Assembly (NCBI GenBank): GCA_964017155.1
Contig: OZ024864.1
Coordinates: forward strand, 37,221,980-37,285,979
Direction: 5' to 3'
Origin: Oasisia sp. SBJ-2009
Lineage: Eukaryota > Annelida > Polychaeta > Sabellida > Siboglinidae
Length of the DNA: 64,000 bases
Position 1 is the first letter of the stretch. Each line of letters begins with the position of its first letter. The translations under genes were made by a program, and so were the position numbers. The notes below the pieces were generated by a model, which was given only the letters and a program-made list of their open reading frames with translations, was not told where the DNA came from and did not search any database. Positions 53,201-62,661 of the stretch are shown one piece after another.

Positions 53201-54846
53201 TTGTGTTATTGGTGAGCAATCAGTATTTCCATAAAGACACCTGAGGTTGATGCAGATTGGCTGAACAATAACTTATCTGTTTCATCTGTAAACTCACCAT
53301 ATTTGTGGCTAGTTGTGGCAGGTATTTGTCCTGTTGGTCCGGCGTGCCATATCGAGTGATAAGCATGTTGATGAGTGTGTTCTGGACGTCCACTAACACA
53401 CTGACCGCCATGTCCACTTTGGCTAGTTCTTCAATCACAAGATTAGTTACGAAGAATGTCGATCCAACACCGCCATGCATCTCATCGATTTCAACACCCA
53501 TAAACTGTCAAAACCAAAAGAGCAAACTCATTTTTTAAAGATTTTTTTTCTGTAGAAAATGTAAAAATATCACTCTATATAATTCTAATTAACTATCACT
53601 GATTGCAAACTGAAAGAACAATGCTGTACAATATATGTATGTGTGTATGCAGGCAGTATACGTCTTGACTAAACAAGACACGTTCTACACCTAGATAAAC
53701 AAATCTTGTTTATAAATTATAACAGCATACATATCAGCACATAAACATTATCATGTGAGTATTACAATTATTCCTGTGAAATGACTGATTAGCCGTTATA
53801 TTAAGACATGGCTATGAGGTGGCAATTTTGGCATATTTTGGACAGGGTGGCTTAGTAAAAGAGTGAGGTGGCCCACCTCACTCATCACAGGGCAGGGAAA
53901 CACTGACCAAGTATGCTGACAATTGATGCAAGGGTTCCTGTACTCACCCCATGCTCAAAGAGGTCCTTGATGAGACAGGCCGGCATGTGGGACGTCTCGT
54001 CCATCTCCTGAACCAGTGGAGCCACTACCTCTTTCGCAAACTTGGTCACTGAAAAAAGACAAATAATCAACTGTATTGTGTGCCTACAGAGAATATCTGT
54101 AAACTGTAAAAACCCATAGCAATAGTTGACACATATAGGTATCATTCTTGTATAAAAACAAACAAATAAAAGTTACTACTTTTAGACATAAAAAAATAAA
54201 AAGCTTAACATAATTAAATAAATATGTTACAGGTTTTTAGTCTAAGCCAACTTAACATATGGCTGTGATTGACATATCAAGCAAGCATGTACGCTGGCCA
54301 AAATTGCTTTCAGAGTACCATATGTAGATCGAGTCTGGTTAAAAAGGGAAGTGAATGGTATACCAATAATGTGGAAAATTAATGATGTGTTAAAAGCCCT
54401 TAAACATATGGAAATATTTAAATACAATCTAAGAGAAAATGCATGCAGGGAATTAATAATTAGAAAGTTGCACAGTAACAAAACAACATCGTCCAGAATA
54501 AACCACGACGTACAGCAATGAATTGAAAAAAGCAAATAATATCACCAAAAGTGAAACTGTCTGACAATAACTATATAAATTAGTATTTTTAGTGATAGGA
54601 GTGTTAGGTGTTACCCGATGACTTCATCATTTGTTCTTCGTCGGTAAGTGCTGTTAGTGGAGGGTTGTGCACATGCTCAGTCGTGTGTCGTGTGCTGCTC
54701 CAGCTGAAATGTCTTACTGCTCTGCCACCTGGAGCCACCAGTGAGTACTTGTGAAATAACGCTGTCAGTCGGGGCCATGCTGTACACCGGCAGTTGACAG
54801 ATGAAGAAATAAGTCTCCAAACAACTGAGGCAGATCTATGAAACAT
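45121..54846 (-). CDS. ACADSB: Short/branched-chain specific acyl-CoA dehydrogenase, mitochondrial, 10 coding exons, 447 aa
   Basis: Exons in transcript order: 54615-54846, 53948-54048, 53298-53504, 52614-52784, 50672-50797, 50335-50427, 49514-49603, 48821-48958, 45787-45886, 45121-45206. All have GT-AG ends, and lengths and phases join without a break. Known role: FAD enzyme of the mitochondrial matrix, oxidising 2-methylbutyryl-CoA to tiglyl-CoA in isoleucine degradation and passing electrons to ETF. Seen: an Arg/Ser-rich N-terminus of about 60 residues (transit peptide), then [16 protein letters not shown]; acyl-CoA dehydrogenase signature [13 protein letters not shown] (185-197); [19 protein letters not shown] (397-403); and IYEG with the catalytic Glu at 424. 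One signature-2 position (Q after GISK) departs from the usual D/E/N. Vertebrate ACADSB is about 432 residues, so the gene is complete. An AG just before the start (tttgcag, about 54853) suggests an upstream noncoding exon, perhaps near 55484-55560. It is divergent to RPL26. Introns 4 and 8 carry LINE copies in the sense direction. Confidence 0.96.
46583..46705 (+). repeat. Diverged copy of the 41.4-kb repeat
   Basis: TAGCCTCGATTTCCTAGGCT and the downstream TTACCCCGAATAGG parallel 41455-41575. It is an interspersed repeat of unknown class. Confidence 0.5.
46887..48622 (-). mobile_element. 5'-truncated non-LTR retrotransposon (LINE) with intact reverse transcriptase frame
   Basis: The element lies in ACADSB intron 8 in the sense orientation. 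A 501-codon frame (48623 down to 47118) has the reverse-transcriptase blocks [45 protein letters not shown] and the catalytic MYADDLC. The endonuclease domain is missing. The 3' end has AATAAACC followed by (TTA)n (46887-46904). TTATAGA at both borders (TCTATAA on +, 46880-46886 and 48623-48629) is a plausible target duplication. The clade is uncertain: CR1/jockey-like or a related marine invertebrate family. The frame has no stop, so the insertion looks young. Confidence 0.88.
48757..48790. repeat. (TA)n microsatellite in ACADSB intron 8
   Basis: TATATA run interrupted by TACATATATAC, about 30 bp outside the exon 8 donor side. Confidence 0.9.
49951..50107 (+). repeat. (TG)n/(TGCG)n microsatellite in ACADSB intron 6
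   Basis: TG run with TGCG, TGCATG and GGGGTG interruptions. Confidence 0.95.
50233..50263. repeat. (AT)n microsatellite in ACADSB intron 6
   Basis: About 15 AT units, 70 bp from exon 6. Confidence 0.9.
51159..52316 (-). mobile_element. 5'-truncated LINE of the Rex1/CR1/L2-type, reverse transcriptase broken by one stop
   Basis: The element lies in ACADSB intron 4 in the sense orientation. The frame from 52311 contains [42 protein letters not shown] and [15 protein letters not shown] single in-frame TGA at 51688-51690 is followed in the same frame by [15 protein letters not shown] and on to about 51304. The usual F/YADD box reads FSDD. The 3' end carries a (GATT)n-type tail near 51159-51170. 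It is unrelated in sequence to the LINE at 46887-48622. Confidence 0.85.
52318..52475 (-). pseudogene. Duplicated end of ACADSB exon 4 plus flanking intron
   Basis: This stretch repeats 52497-52650 at about 178 bp offset. It contains a copy of the last 37 bp of exon 4 (52438-52474; FLVMAN then DVDPFQ instead of VDPSQ) with a donor-like GTGCGT. No acceptor precedes it, so it should not be spliced as an exon. It abuts the 5' end of the LINE at 51159-52316. Confidence 0.75.
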
Positions 54847-55584
54847 CCTGCCTGCAAACACGACATATGATAATGCACAAATACATCAAAACATTTATTT
54901 TCAAGTACATACAAATATGTGACACATTCACAGGTATCTAGCTACAATGTTTAGACACGTTAAAATGCTGTATGAAAATAAAATAACATAAGATATAGGA
55001 ACTACTACTTTATACATAAAAAAAAAACATGCTTTTTAGTATAAGGAAACTTTCAACCATGCCATCATGGACTGCACTTTTTTTTATTTAGTTTTAAAAT
55101 ATTTATTTACATTTTAAATACTAGTTAATTTATTTAGTGTTTTATTTTATAACTTATTTGCATTCTTTATAATTTGTTGGACTTTTTACTGTATTTTTCA
55201 TGATAACTGCAGGATAGTGAATTATCACTTGTAAGCAGTATAAATTTGCAGAATGCCCCTCAATTCTGACTCCGGGCTCAATGACTGACCCACGCGAACT
55301 TGACGTGATGCCCCCTGCTGGATTATTAATCCCAAAGGAAGAAATACGGTCGATATTAAGGAGTTTGGTTATAACTCGCATTCAGGGAAAAGTCAATATA
55401 CAAAACATTTACTAAGAATGACATTAGAAAAAATAGAATATATACAAATTACACATATGTGCCGTTAGACAGCTGAAAGTTACCTTTTATGGTTTAGTCT
55501 TACGCGCCAAAAGAAAGTTGTTTACTATCCCGCATCCAGGACAATCCCACAATTCTCGTTGGCGGAAGTGCGGGCGGAAGTTGT

Positions 55585-55612
55585 CCTTTTTAGCGTGGCC
55601 ATATTGCTGTAG
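55585..55612 (+). promoter_or_regulatory. RPL26: RPL26 noncoding first exon with 5' TOP start
   Basis: CCTTTTT at 55585-55591, within the first 30 bases before the donor GTAGCA at 55613, is the pyrimidine tract expected at the start of a ribosomal-protein mRNA (TOP translation control via mTOR/LARP1). The exon would be about 28 nt and joins the eight untranslated bases at 56927-56934. No TATA box is evident, as is common for these genes. The exact start site is inferred. Confidence 0.55.
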
Positions 55613-56934
55613 GTAGCACCGTTTTCTTGCTTTGTAAAATCTGGTAACATCTTTATTACAGATTGCTGTAGAATGAATGCTCTGTCACTTTTAGAAACTA
55701 TGGTTTAAGATAACTATTTTGTTGAATTAATATATGCTAAAATGATGTGGTAACTCTATTAATATGCACACCTCACGACCGGTGTCACAACTCTAGCCAC
55801 CCAGCCCTGCTATCGAGAAAACCTCAAGACGTCTGTTTTGATTAAGCACAGAAAACAAATAGAACTGAACTAGTGCCTACTTTGGTAACACGACAACCGT
55901 TCTAATCGATGTAGTCAGTTTGACACTTATCACAGAAGCCTAGGCCTATGTGGTAACTAAGACGGTAAAGTGATGTCGGTATCGGTGTGTCACTGTCAGA
56001 CTCGTGTCGTTGTCTTCGTTTTAAACAAGAATATCCAATATTTTTGCCACAGTTGTCCACGAGATAATTAGGCCTATATGCAGTAAACTACTATGCCCGT
56101 CTTATGTGGGATTGCAAAAACTGTTACAACTCATCTAGCTACTTTTACAGGTGTAGAGCCTGGGTCTGGGACACCGCAGTTTTGTGGTGTATGTCTGTTT
56201 GCATGACGTAAATTTTATATCAGTACGTTGGTTACATCATTGATGATTCCATGACTCTTTACAGTGATATAAAAAAGGTACTTGAAGCATAAACGGAACA
56301 GTAATAAATACAGAATACTTGTCTACAACACGTCAAGCCTTTAAAAAACTAAAATGTAAAGTAGGAACATCTCAGCTATGGGGCACACAGCTTATCTAGA
56401 CGTCTACTAATATAAAATAGGGGTCTAGTAGTCAGGGTTCCTAAGTACTGTACTATGACCTATGGTTGACTGATTACCCTGCAGGCTGGGATTCTGTAGC
56501 ATGCTGCATTATCATTATGCAGTATACACACCCTAACCTGACCCTAACACAAACTCATATTGTATAACAATAATAGACTTTTCTAGATAAGCTGTGCCCC
56601 CCAAAAGCTGACATGATCCATAACGTATTCTAAAATGCATTATTGTATGCAATTACTTTATTTACTTATGTAATTACAGTAATGAAGGTAACAGATTTAG
56701 GCAAATTAAGATGGCCCTGGATTATAAACCGGTGTCAATTTGCATTAGTTCACGAGCAGCACGACCCTTCATTGACTGTACAAGTGTTGTGCAGCATCGT
56801 ATATATTTTAATGTAATACTGATACACATGATGCTGTAGGTTGTTTGTCTGAGCAGGTTGTGTCAGTGTCTATGTTTTTATTTCAAAAGTTGTTAGTTAT
56901 ATTGAGAATGTACATTTCTTCCCCAGGAGCCGCC

Positions 56935-59900
56935 ATGAAGTTGAATAAGTTAGTGTCCTCCTCACGGAGGAAGAACCGAAGGCGCCACTTCCAGGCACCT
57001 TCCCACATCCGCCGTAAGATCATGAGCTCGCCACTCTCCAAGGACCTCCGACAGAAGCACAAGGTCCGCAGCATCCCCATCCGCAAAGACGATGAAGTAC
57101 AGGTAACTAAAATCCCATATGTTGGTTTGAGTCAGAGTGAATAGAGTCTTTGTTTTGTGTATCCTTAGCTGTCTGTTTAACTGTCCCCCTGATTAATTGA
57201 TGAAACTGTATAATATGTAGTTTCTAATCTTGGGAGATGTTTAAGAAAAACTACATGTATCACATTGGAGATCTAATTCCAGTGTTCTTATGCTATGTAG
57301 TTTCTAATGAGTGGTACGTTAAAAAATTGAGTTAAGTCATCCAGTGATGTTTGCTTACAGATAGGCCTCTCAGATAAGTGCTGCTATAGGGCGTGTAAGT
57401 CTCGCGCGTGAAAACGAGGCTGGGGCAGACTTCGTTTTGTTTTTGGTTGTAATCATCGAATTGTTCCAGTCTAACAATTTCAGTTATACAGTCCGAAAGA
57501 TTATTACAAACAAAAGCAGTGGAACACTTTGCCGGTGACAATGATCACGGAAATCATGAATTTTAATCGATTATAATGATGGTTGCCATGGCAACATCGG
57601 CAAGTACTTGCATTTGGCGATCTTGACTAATATTGAAAAGTGCCATTTTTCGCACAGTATAACCTGTTTGGACCAAACGTATACATGTGTTATGATTATG
57701 TGCATTTAGACAATTTGTCAGATATAAGTGCTTATCGAAACTACAACGTACAGCTATGTAAAATGCAAAATCTGTATAAAAAAACACATACGGCTAACAT
57801 TTGTGGGGAGTGTCTATTATCTGCACTACATAAATCGCTATGTCTATGATACTGTGGTAAACTCAATATTAAATCGGACATTTAAGATAAGAAAGGTATA
57901 ACACAAGATATCTATGTCCTGATTTTTCTAATATTCATCAGTTGGAAGTTACAACTGTCATCCATCGAATATTATTCTAATGACCAGTCCCCAAATCAGC
58001 TTCAATCGCGCGGAGTCACGCCATTTATCGTGACACACTTACGCACCCTATTGCCTAAGGTTGACGTCAGTGGGGATTCCTGCTACATTAATCCGAGAGG
58101 GGACGTTCTGGGCTTTCCAGTAGTACCAAATATGTCATCCATCCAATACTGGAATCCCCAAAGAATGCGACTTGAACACGTGCGATTTATCAGTTTTTTT
58201 ATACAAAATTCATGCGTGAAATATTACATAGTCTTTCTAATAAGGCTATAAAATGTACTAAAAAGTAACATAAATGAGAAATCAGCATACATACACATAA
58301 TTTTGTTAGAACACATCACATATATTCTGATGTTTTTGTAGATTGTGCGGGGTCACTACAAAGGTCAGCAGGTCGGCAAGGTCGTGCAGGTGTACCGTAA
58401 AAAGTTTGTCATCCACATTGAGCGTATCCAACGTGAGAAAGCTAATGGCGCCTCAGTCAACGTTGGCATTCACCCATCTAAGGTAAGCACAACATTACTG
58501 CCACATACTACATGCTTGTCCAGGAGAGAAATATTGTTGTGTCTGTCATAGACCTTACTTTATCATTTCACACCATGAACAAGGCCAATTTTGTTAAATA
58601 TCTGTTGTGTTCTATATACCACCTGATGTATGCACTGCTGTGAAGAGCCTCTTGTGATGAACATTTACACAGACCTGTTCTGAATACACAATGTGGAACA
58701 TTGTAGTTCTGAAATGGCTTCAACACAGAGCCGTAATGTAACGAAGTACTTTTACTTCGTTACTTTACTTAAGTAGAAAAGTTTACTTTTCTTGAGTAAC
58801 GAAGTACATTTTTGGGGAAGTACTTTTACTTGTAACGAAGTACAAATGTGAGTACTTTTTCTAAATGTAACGAAGTACTCATAATTTCTTTATTAAATTT
58901 GCGAAGCTCCTAAAAAGTTCCGCGAATGATCTGTGTCAGAAGCACGTGCGGCACTGTTTGTCGTCAGCGTAGATTTATTTTAAAATGTCACAGCAAACAA
59001 CAAATAGAAATAACAGATAAGCAGAGACAGACGTGTTAAATGTCCCGGACTGGCCGGATTTCTTTTGTTACGTGATGAATTCGGTGAGATAATTGCAATC
59101 TTATGGTCTGGCGCTGAGCCTGAATTAGGTGTTAGCAGGACCACAGGTTGCCCCGACTGGGCCGCTCAGAAAACAATAGCCAAGTATTATTTAACTCCTT
59201 GTTTTGACCAGACAAGTAAAAACAGCTGCCTTACTATCTTCTTGTGTCTTGCCTGTTGTTGACACAGTTTGTTAACTTTACATGATCCTTGTGAATGTCA
59301 CATGCTAGTTGTATAACGAGAGTTCCCCATTATCGCCCACCGCAAATCTGCCGATCTTTATCATCTGTAGGCCTATATATCTGTAATATAGGTCAGTGTG
59401 TATAACTTCGTGAAATCAGTTTCTATACATATTTACATTAGTCTTTTGAAATAAATGTTGCAATTACACATGAAGGCATAATTATTATGAAAGGAATGTT
59501 GTAACCACATGGTCTAGACCTTCGTCAAATATCACAAATGAAAAAAATTCTTCACACGTCCAAGATGACAACAATGTTAACAACCCTATAATAACGTGTA
59601 TATCTTCTACTTATTAATACGATGGTTGTTGTAGTCGTGTTAGTAATCAAACATCATGTAGGCTATTTACAGCCTGTGTGTAGTGCTGTTTGCACTGTGA
59701 TACTTATATTTCACACTGTTAAAACATTTATCTATTATGCAGCGAATAAAATATTACTAACGAAAATTATATCAGCTTGGTATATATGCTAAATGATATT
59801 GTGAATATTTGGTTTTATTCACATTAGTTGGCTGCATCGGTCATTTTAGATCATTACAGGAGAAAAGTACTTTTGTGTTTACTTCAAGTACAAGTTTTTA

Positions 59901-62633
59901 CTTGTACTTCAAGTACATTTTTATAGCAGTACTTTTACTTTTACTTGAGTAGCTTTTTCTAGAGTTACTTTTACTTTTACTCAAGTACAAAATTAATGTA
60001 CTTGTTACAGCTCTGCTTCAACATAAGTTTAGCATGTTTATTTGTGTTATAATATAACTTATGTTAGGTCTTCATGTAGGATCATAATTTTTGCCAGTCC
60101 AAAGATTTACACAAGCATTTGAACATGGTTACACAGAAGCCATTCCACACGTGTGACACAATTTTTCAAAGCATAATTGAAGCTTTTTGCATTAAAAATG
60201 GACTTTGCAAGGCTGGATGGGTCTCTGTACATTTCACAGATTTCATGGTCTGTTATTTAAAACAGGCTACTCAAACTAAAGTGGACTGTGTTCCTAAACA
60301 TTAGACAAGAACATTTCTGTGAATAGCCTTTTGTGATGAATATTTACACAGACCTGTTCTGAATATACTGTGGTAAATTGTAGTTCTGAAATGGCTTTCA
60401 CAAAATGTAGTTCTGTATCAATACATTAATACCAGGATTTGTGATATAAATAAAAAGTCTACATGACAGCATATTTATTGAGGCATTGTCAGTCATATTG
60501 CTGAATGTCGAGTATTATTTATGAATAAAAAAGTGGGGTTCAGTGCTTCAAGTCTGTCATGAACTAATGTTTTGTATCGATTCTTGGTTTCCCGTTTCCT
60601 AGCCCCAATTTGGCTAACATATAGGTAGGTCTTGCCAAATGGCAGTGGTTCATTTTCAAAGACGGATATCGTTACAAATTGAGTGAAGATACTTGTAATG
60701 TGACAATTTTCTGTCAGGTTTACCAGATAAATGTTAAACAAGCCAGTTATGAATATTGTTGTGAAGAACCTCTTATGATGAACATTTACACAGACCTGTT
60801 CTGAATATACTGTGGTAAATTGTAGTTCTGAAGTGGCTTTCAAAAGAATTGTGTGTGTTGCTGTTTGGATATGTTGATACCAGGATTTGTAAGAACAGCT
60901 ATATGACGTTCAATACGTGTTGGGGTATTCAGTATTTGTTGGGGTATTGTCAGTCACATTATTATGTATTTAAATACAAAAATGCTCTTCAGTGCTTCAA
61001 CTCTGTTATGAACAAGAGTTGTTGATAGTTTGTAGTGATTCTAGGTTTCTTTGTCCCATATTTTTCATAAACTGCTTTGCACATGGATAGGTCAGACTAG
61101 CCAGATAATAACACTGCTGTGAACGAGCCTATTGTGATGAATATTTACACAGACCTGTTCTGAATACACAATGTGGAACATTGTAGTTCTGAAATGGCTT
61201 CAACATAAGTTTAGCATGTTTATTTGTGTTATAATATAACTTATGTTAGGTCTTCATGTAGGATCATAATTTTTGCCAGTCCAAAGATTTACACAAGCAT
61301 TTGAACATGGTTACACAGAAGCCATTCCACACGTGTGACACAATTTTTCAAAGCATAATTGAATCTGTTTGCATTAAAAATGGACTTTGCAAGGCTGGAT
61401 GGGTCTCTGTACATTTCATAGATGTCATGGTCTGTTATTTAAGACAGGCTACTCAAACTAAAGTGGACTGTGTTCCTAAACATTAGACAAGAACATTTCT
61501 GTGAATAGCCTTTTGTGATGAATATTTACACAGACCTGTTCTGAATATACTGTGGTAAATTGTAGTTCTGAAATGGCTTTCACAAAATGTTGTTCCTGTA
61601 TCAATACATTAATACCAGGATTTGTGATATAAATAAAAAGTCTACATGACAGCATATTTATTGAGGCATTGTCAGTCATATTGCTGAATGTCGAGTATTA
61701 TTTATGAATAAAAAAGTGGGGTTCAGTGCTTCAAGTCTGTCATGAACTAAAGTTTTTTGTATCGATTCTTAGTTTCCCGTTTCCTAGCCCCAATTTGGCT
61801 AACATATAGGTAGGTCTTGCCAAATGGCAGTGGTTCATTTTCAAAGACGGATATCGTTACAAATTGAGTGAAGATACTTGTAATGTGACAATTTTCTGTC
61901 AGGTTTACCAGATAAATGTTAAACAAGCCAGTTATGAATATTGTTGTGAAGAACCTCTTATGATGAACATTTACACAGACCTGTTCTGAATATACTGTGG
62001 TAAATTGTAGTTCTGAAGTGGCTTTCAAAAGAATTGTGTGTGTTGCTGTTTGGATATGTTGATACCAGGATTTGTAAGACCAGCTATATGACGTTCAATA
62101 CGTGTTGGTGTATTCAGTATTTGTTGGGGTATTGTCAGTCACATTATTATGTATTTAAATACAAAAATGCTCTTCAGTGCTTCAACTCTGTTATGAACAA
62201 GAGTTGTTGATAGTTTGTAATGATTCTAGGTTTCTTTGTCCCATGTTTTTCATAAACTGCTTTGCACATGGATAGGTCAGACTAGCCAGATAATAACACT
62301 GCTGTGAACGAGCCTATTGTGATGAATATTTACACAGACCTGTTCTGAATACACAATGTGGAACATTGTAGTTCTGAAATGGCTTTCGCGGCACAATTGC
62401 TTGTGGTTGTTTTGTGTGGTAACAGATATTGTTTATGAGCTTGTGATCCAAGATGTGATTGTGAATTGACACGTCTGTGTGGTTGGTCTCTACAGGTGGT
62501 GATTGTGAAGCTGAAGATGGACCGAGATCGCAAGTCCATCCTGGAGCGCAAGTCCCGCGCCAGGATCAGCCAGCTGGAGAAGGGGAAATACACGGAGGAG
62601 AGCGCCAGCACAGCAGCCATGGAAACATCATAG
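56935..62633 (+). CDS. RPL26: 60S ribosomal protein L26 (uL24), 148 aa
   Basis: Coding exons are 56935-57102, 58342-58482 and 62496-62633, all phase 0 with GT-AG introns. The product begins [19 protein letters not shown] and carries [25 protein letters not shown], then the KOW segment [24 protein letters not shown] and VGIHPSK, as in eukaryotic L26 (human protein 145 residues). The C-terminal tail (GKYTEESAS, ending AAMETS) is lineage-specific. Role: a structural protein of the large subunit near the peptide exit tunnel, contacting 5.8S/28S rRNA. The start codon follows an acceptor at 56925-56926 by eight bases, so the 5'UTR is spliced. Intron 3 (58483-62495) is large and hosts seven U25-like snoRNAs plus an hAT-type insertion. 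Confidence 0.98.
58645..58720 (+). ncRNA. SNORD25: Box C/D snoRNA, U25-like, copy 1
   Basis: C box TGATGA at 58655-58660, D' box CTGA at 58680-58683, D box CTGA at 58709-58712. The 12-13 nt before D' (ACACAGACCTGTT) are complementary to the conserved 18S rRNA segment AACAGGTCTGTG. The base five positions before D' pairs with the G methylated by U25 (human 18S Gm1490, numbering from memory). Flanking AGCC and GGCT can form a closing stem. The copy matches copies 4 and 7 almost exactly. An hAT-like element begins six bases after it. Confidence 0.8.
58726..60015. mobile_element. Non-autonomous hAT-like DNA transposon, 1290 bp
   Basis: The ends are inverted: the left starts CAGAGCCGTAATGTAACG and the right, read on the other strand, starts CAGAGCTGTAACAAGTAC. 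The flanks are a perfect 8-bp target duplication CTTCAACA (58718-58725 and 60016-60023), the size made by hAT transposases. Subterminal regions are rich in GTACTTTTACTT-type repeats, typical of hAT ends. No transposase frame is visible inside. The intact empty site is present at 61198-61205. Confidence 0.85.
60324..60397 (+). ncRNA. SNORD25: Box C/D snoRNA, U25-like, copy 2
   Basis: C box TGATGA at 60334-60339 and D box CTGA at 60386-60389, with the same D' guide ACACAGACCTGTT. The second half differs from copy 1 (TACTGTGGTAAATTG instead of CACAATGTGGAACATTG). It matches copy 5. Confidence 0.8.
60766..60839 (+). ncRNA. SNORD25: Box C/D snoRNA, U25-like, copy 3
   Basis: C box ATGATGA ending at 60781 and D box CTGA at 60828-60831, with the same D' guide. 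The sequence after D reads AGTGGCTTT instead of AATGGCTTT. It matches copy 6. Confidence 0.8.
61125..61200 (+). ncRNA. SNORD25: Box C/D snoRNA, U25-like, copy 4
   Basis: C box TGATGA at 61135-61140 and D box CTGA at 61189-61192, with the same D' guide. It is followed directly by CTTCAACATAAG. This is the uninterrupted version of the site into which the hAT-like element inserted after copy 1. Confidence 0.8.
61506..61579 (+). ncRNA. SNORD25: Box C/D snoRNA, U25-like, copy 5
   Basis: C box TGATGA at 61516-61521 and D box CTGA at 61568-61571, with the same D' guide. It is the second-unit counterpart of copy 2, offset 1182 bp. Confidence 0.8.
61951..62024 (+). ncRNA. SNORD25: Box C/D snoRNA, U25-like, copy 6
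   Basis: C box TGATGA at 61961-61966 and D box CTGA at 62013-62016, with the same D' guide. It is the second-unit counterpart of copy 3, offset 1185 bp. Confidence 0.8.
62310..62385 (+). ncRNA. SNORD25: Box C/D snoRNA, U25-like, copy 7
   Basis: C box TGATGA at 62320-62325 and D box CTGA at 62374-62377, with the same D' guide. It lies about 110 bp upstream of RPL26 exon 4. Efficient intronic C/D snoRNAs often sit 60-90 nt before the acceptor, so this may be the best-processed copy (inference). Confidence 0.8.
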
Positions 62634-62655
62634 ACTCTTGCTCCTCATCTACTCT

Positions 62656-62661
62656 AATAAA
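62656..62661 (+). other. RPL26: RPL26 poly(A) signal
   Basis: AATAAA 23 bases after the stop codon, followed by TTGTGCTCG and T-rich sequence. A very short 3'UTR is typical of ribosomal-protein genes. Confidence 0.8.

Larger units (their letters stand above)
60016..62385 (+). repeat. Higher-order tandem repeat, two 1.18-kb units, in RPL26 intron 3
   Basis: Unit A (60016-61197) and unit B (61198-62385) are nearly identical, with small differences such as GAAGCTTTTTGC versus GAATCTGTTTGC. Each unit has three subunits of about 360-440 bp, and each subunit ends in a U25-like snoRNA. Copies 1, 4 and 7, copies 2 and 5, and copies 3 and 6 are the matching sets. This implies subunit triplication followed by duplication of the block. 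Confidence 0.9.

Noticed and set aside
56238..56275. Possible further C/D snoRNA in RPL26 intron 1 (TGATGATTCC)
   Set aside because: No properly spaced D box CTGA and no guide with an evident rRNA match.
59065..59262. 65-codon frame inside the hAT-like element as a transposase remnant
   Set aside because: No hAT dimerisation or zinc-finger motif is visible. The element looks non-autonomous.
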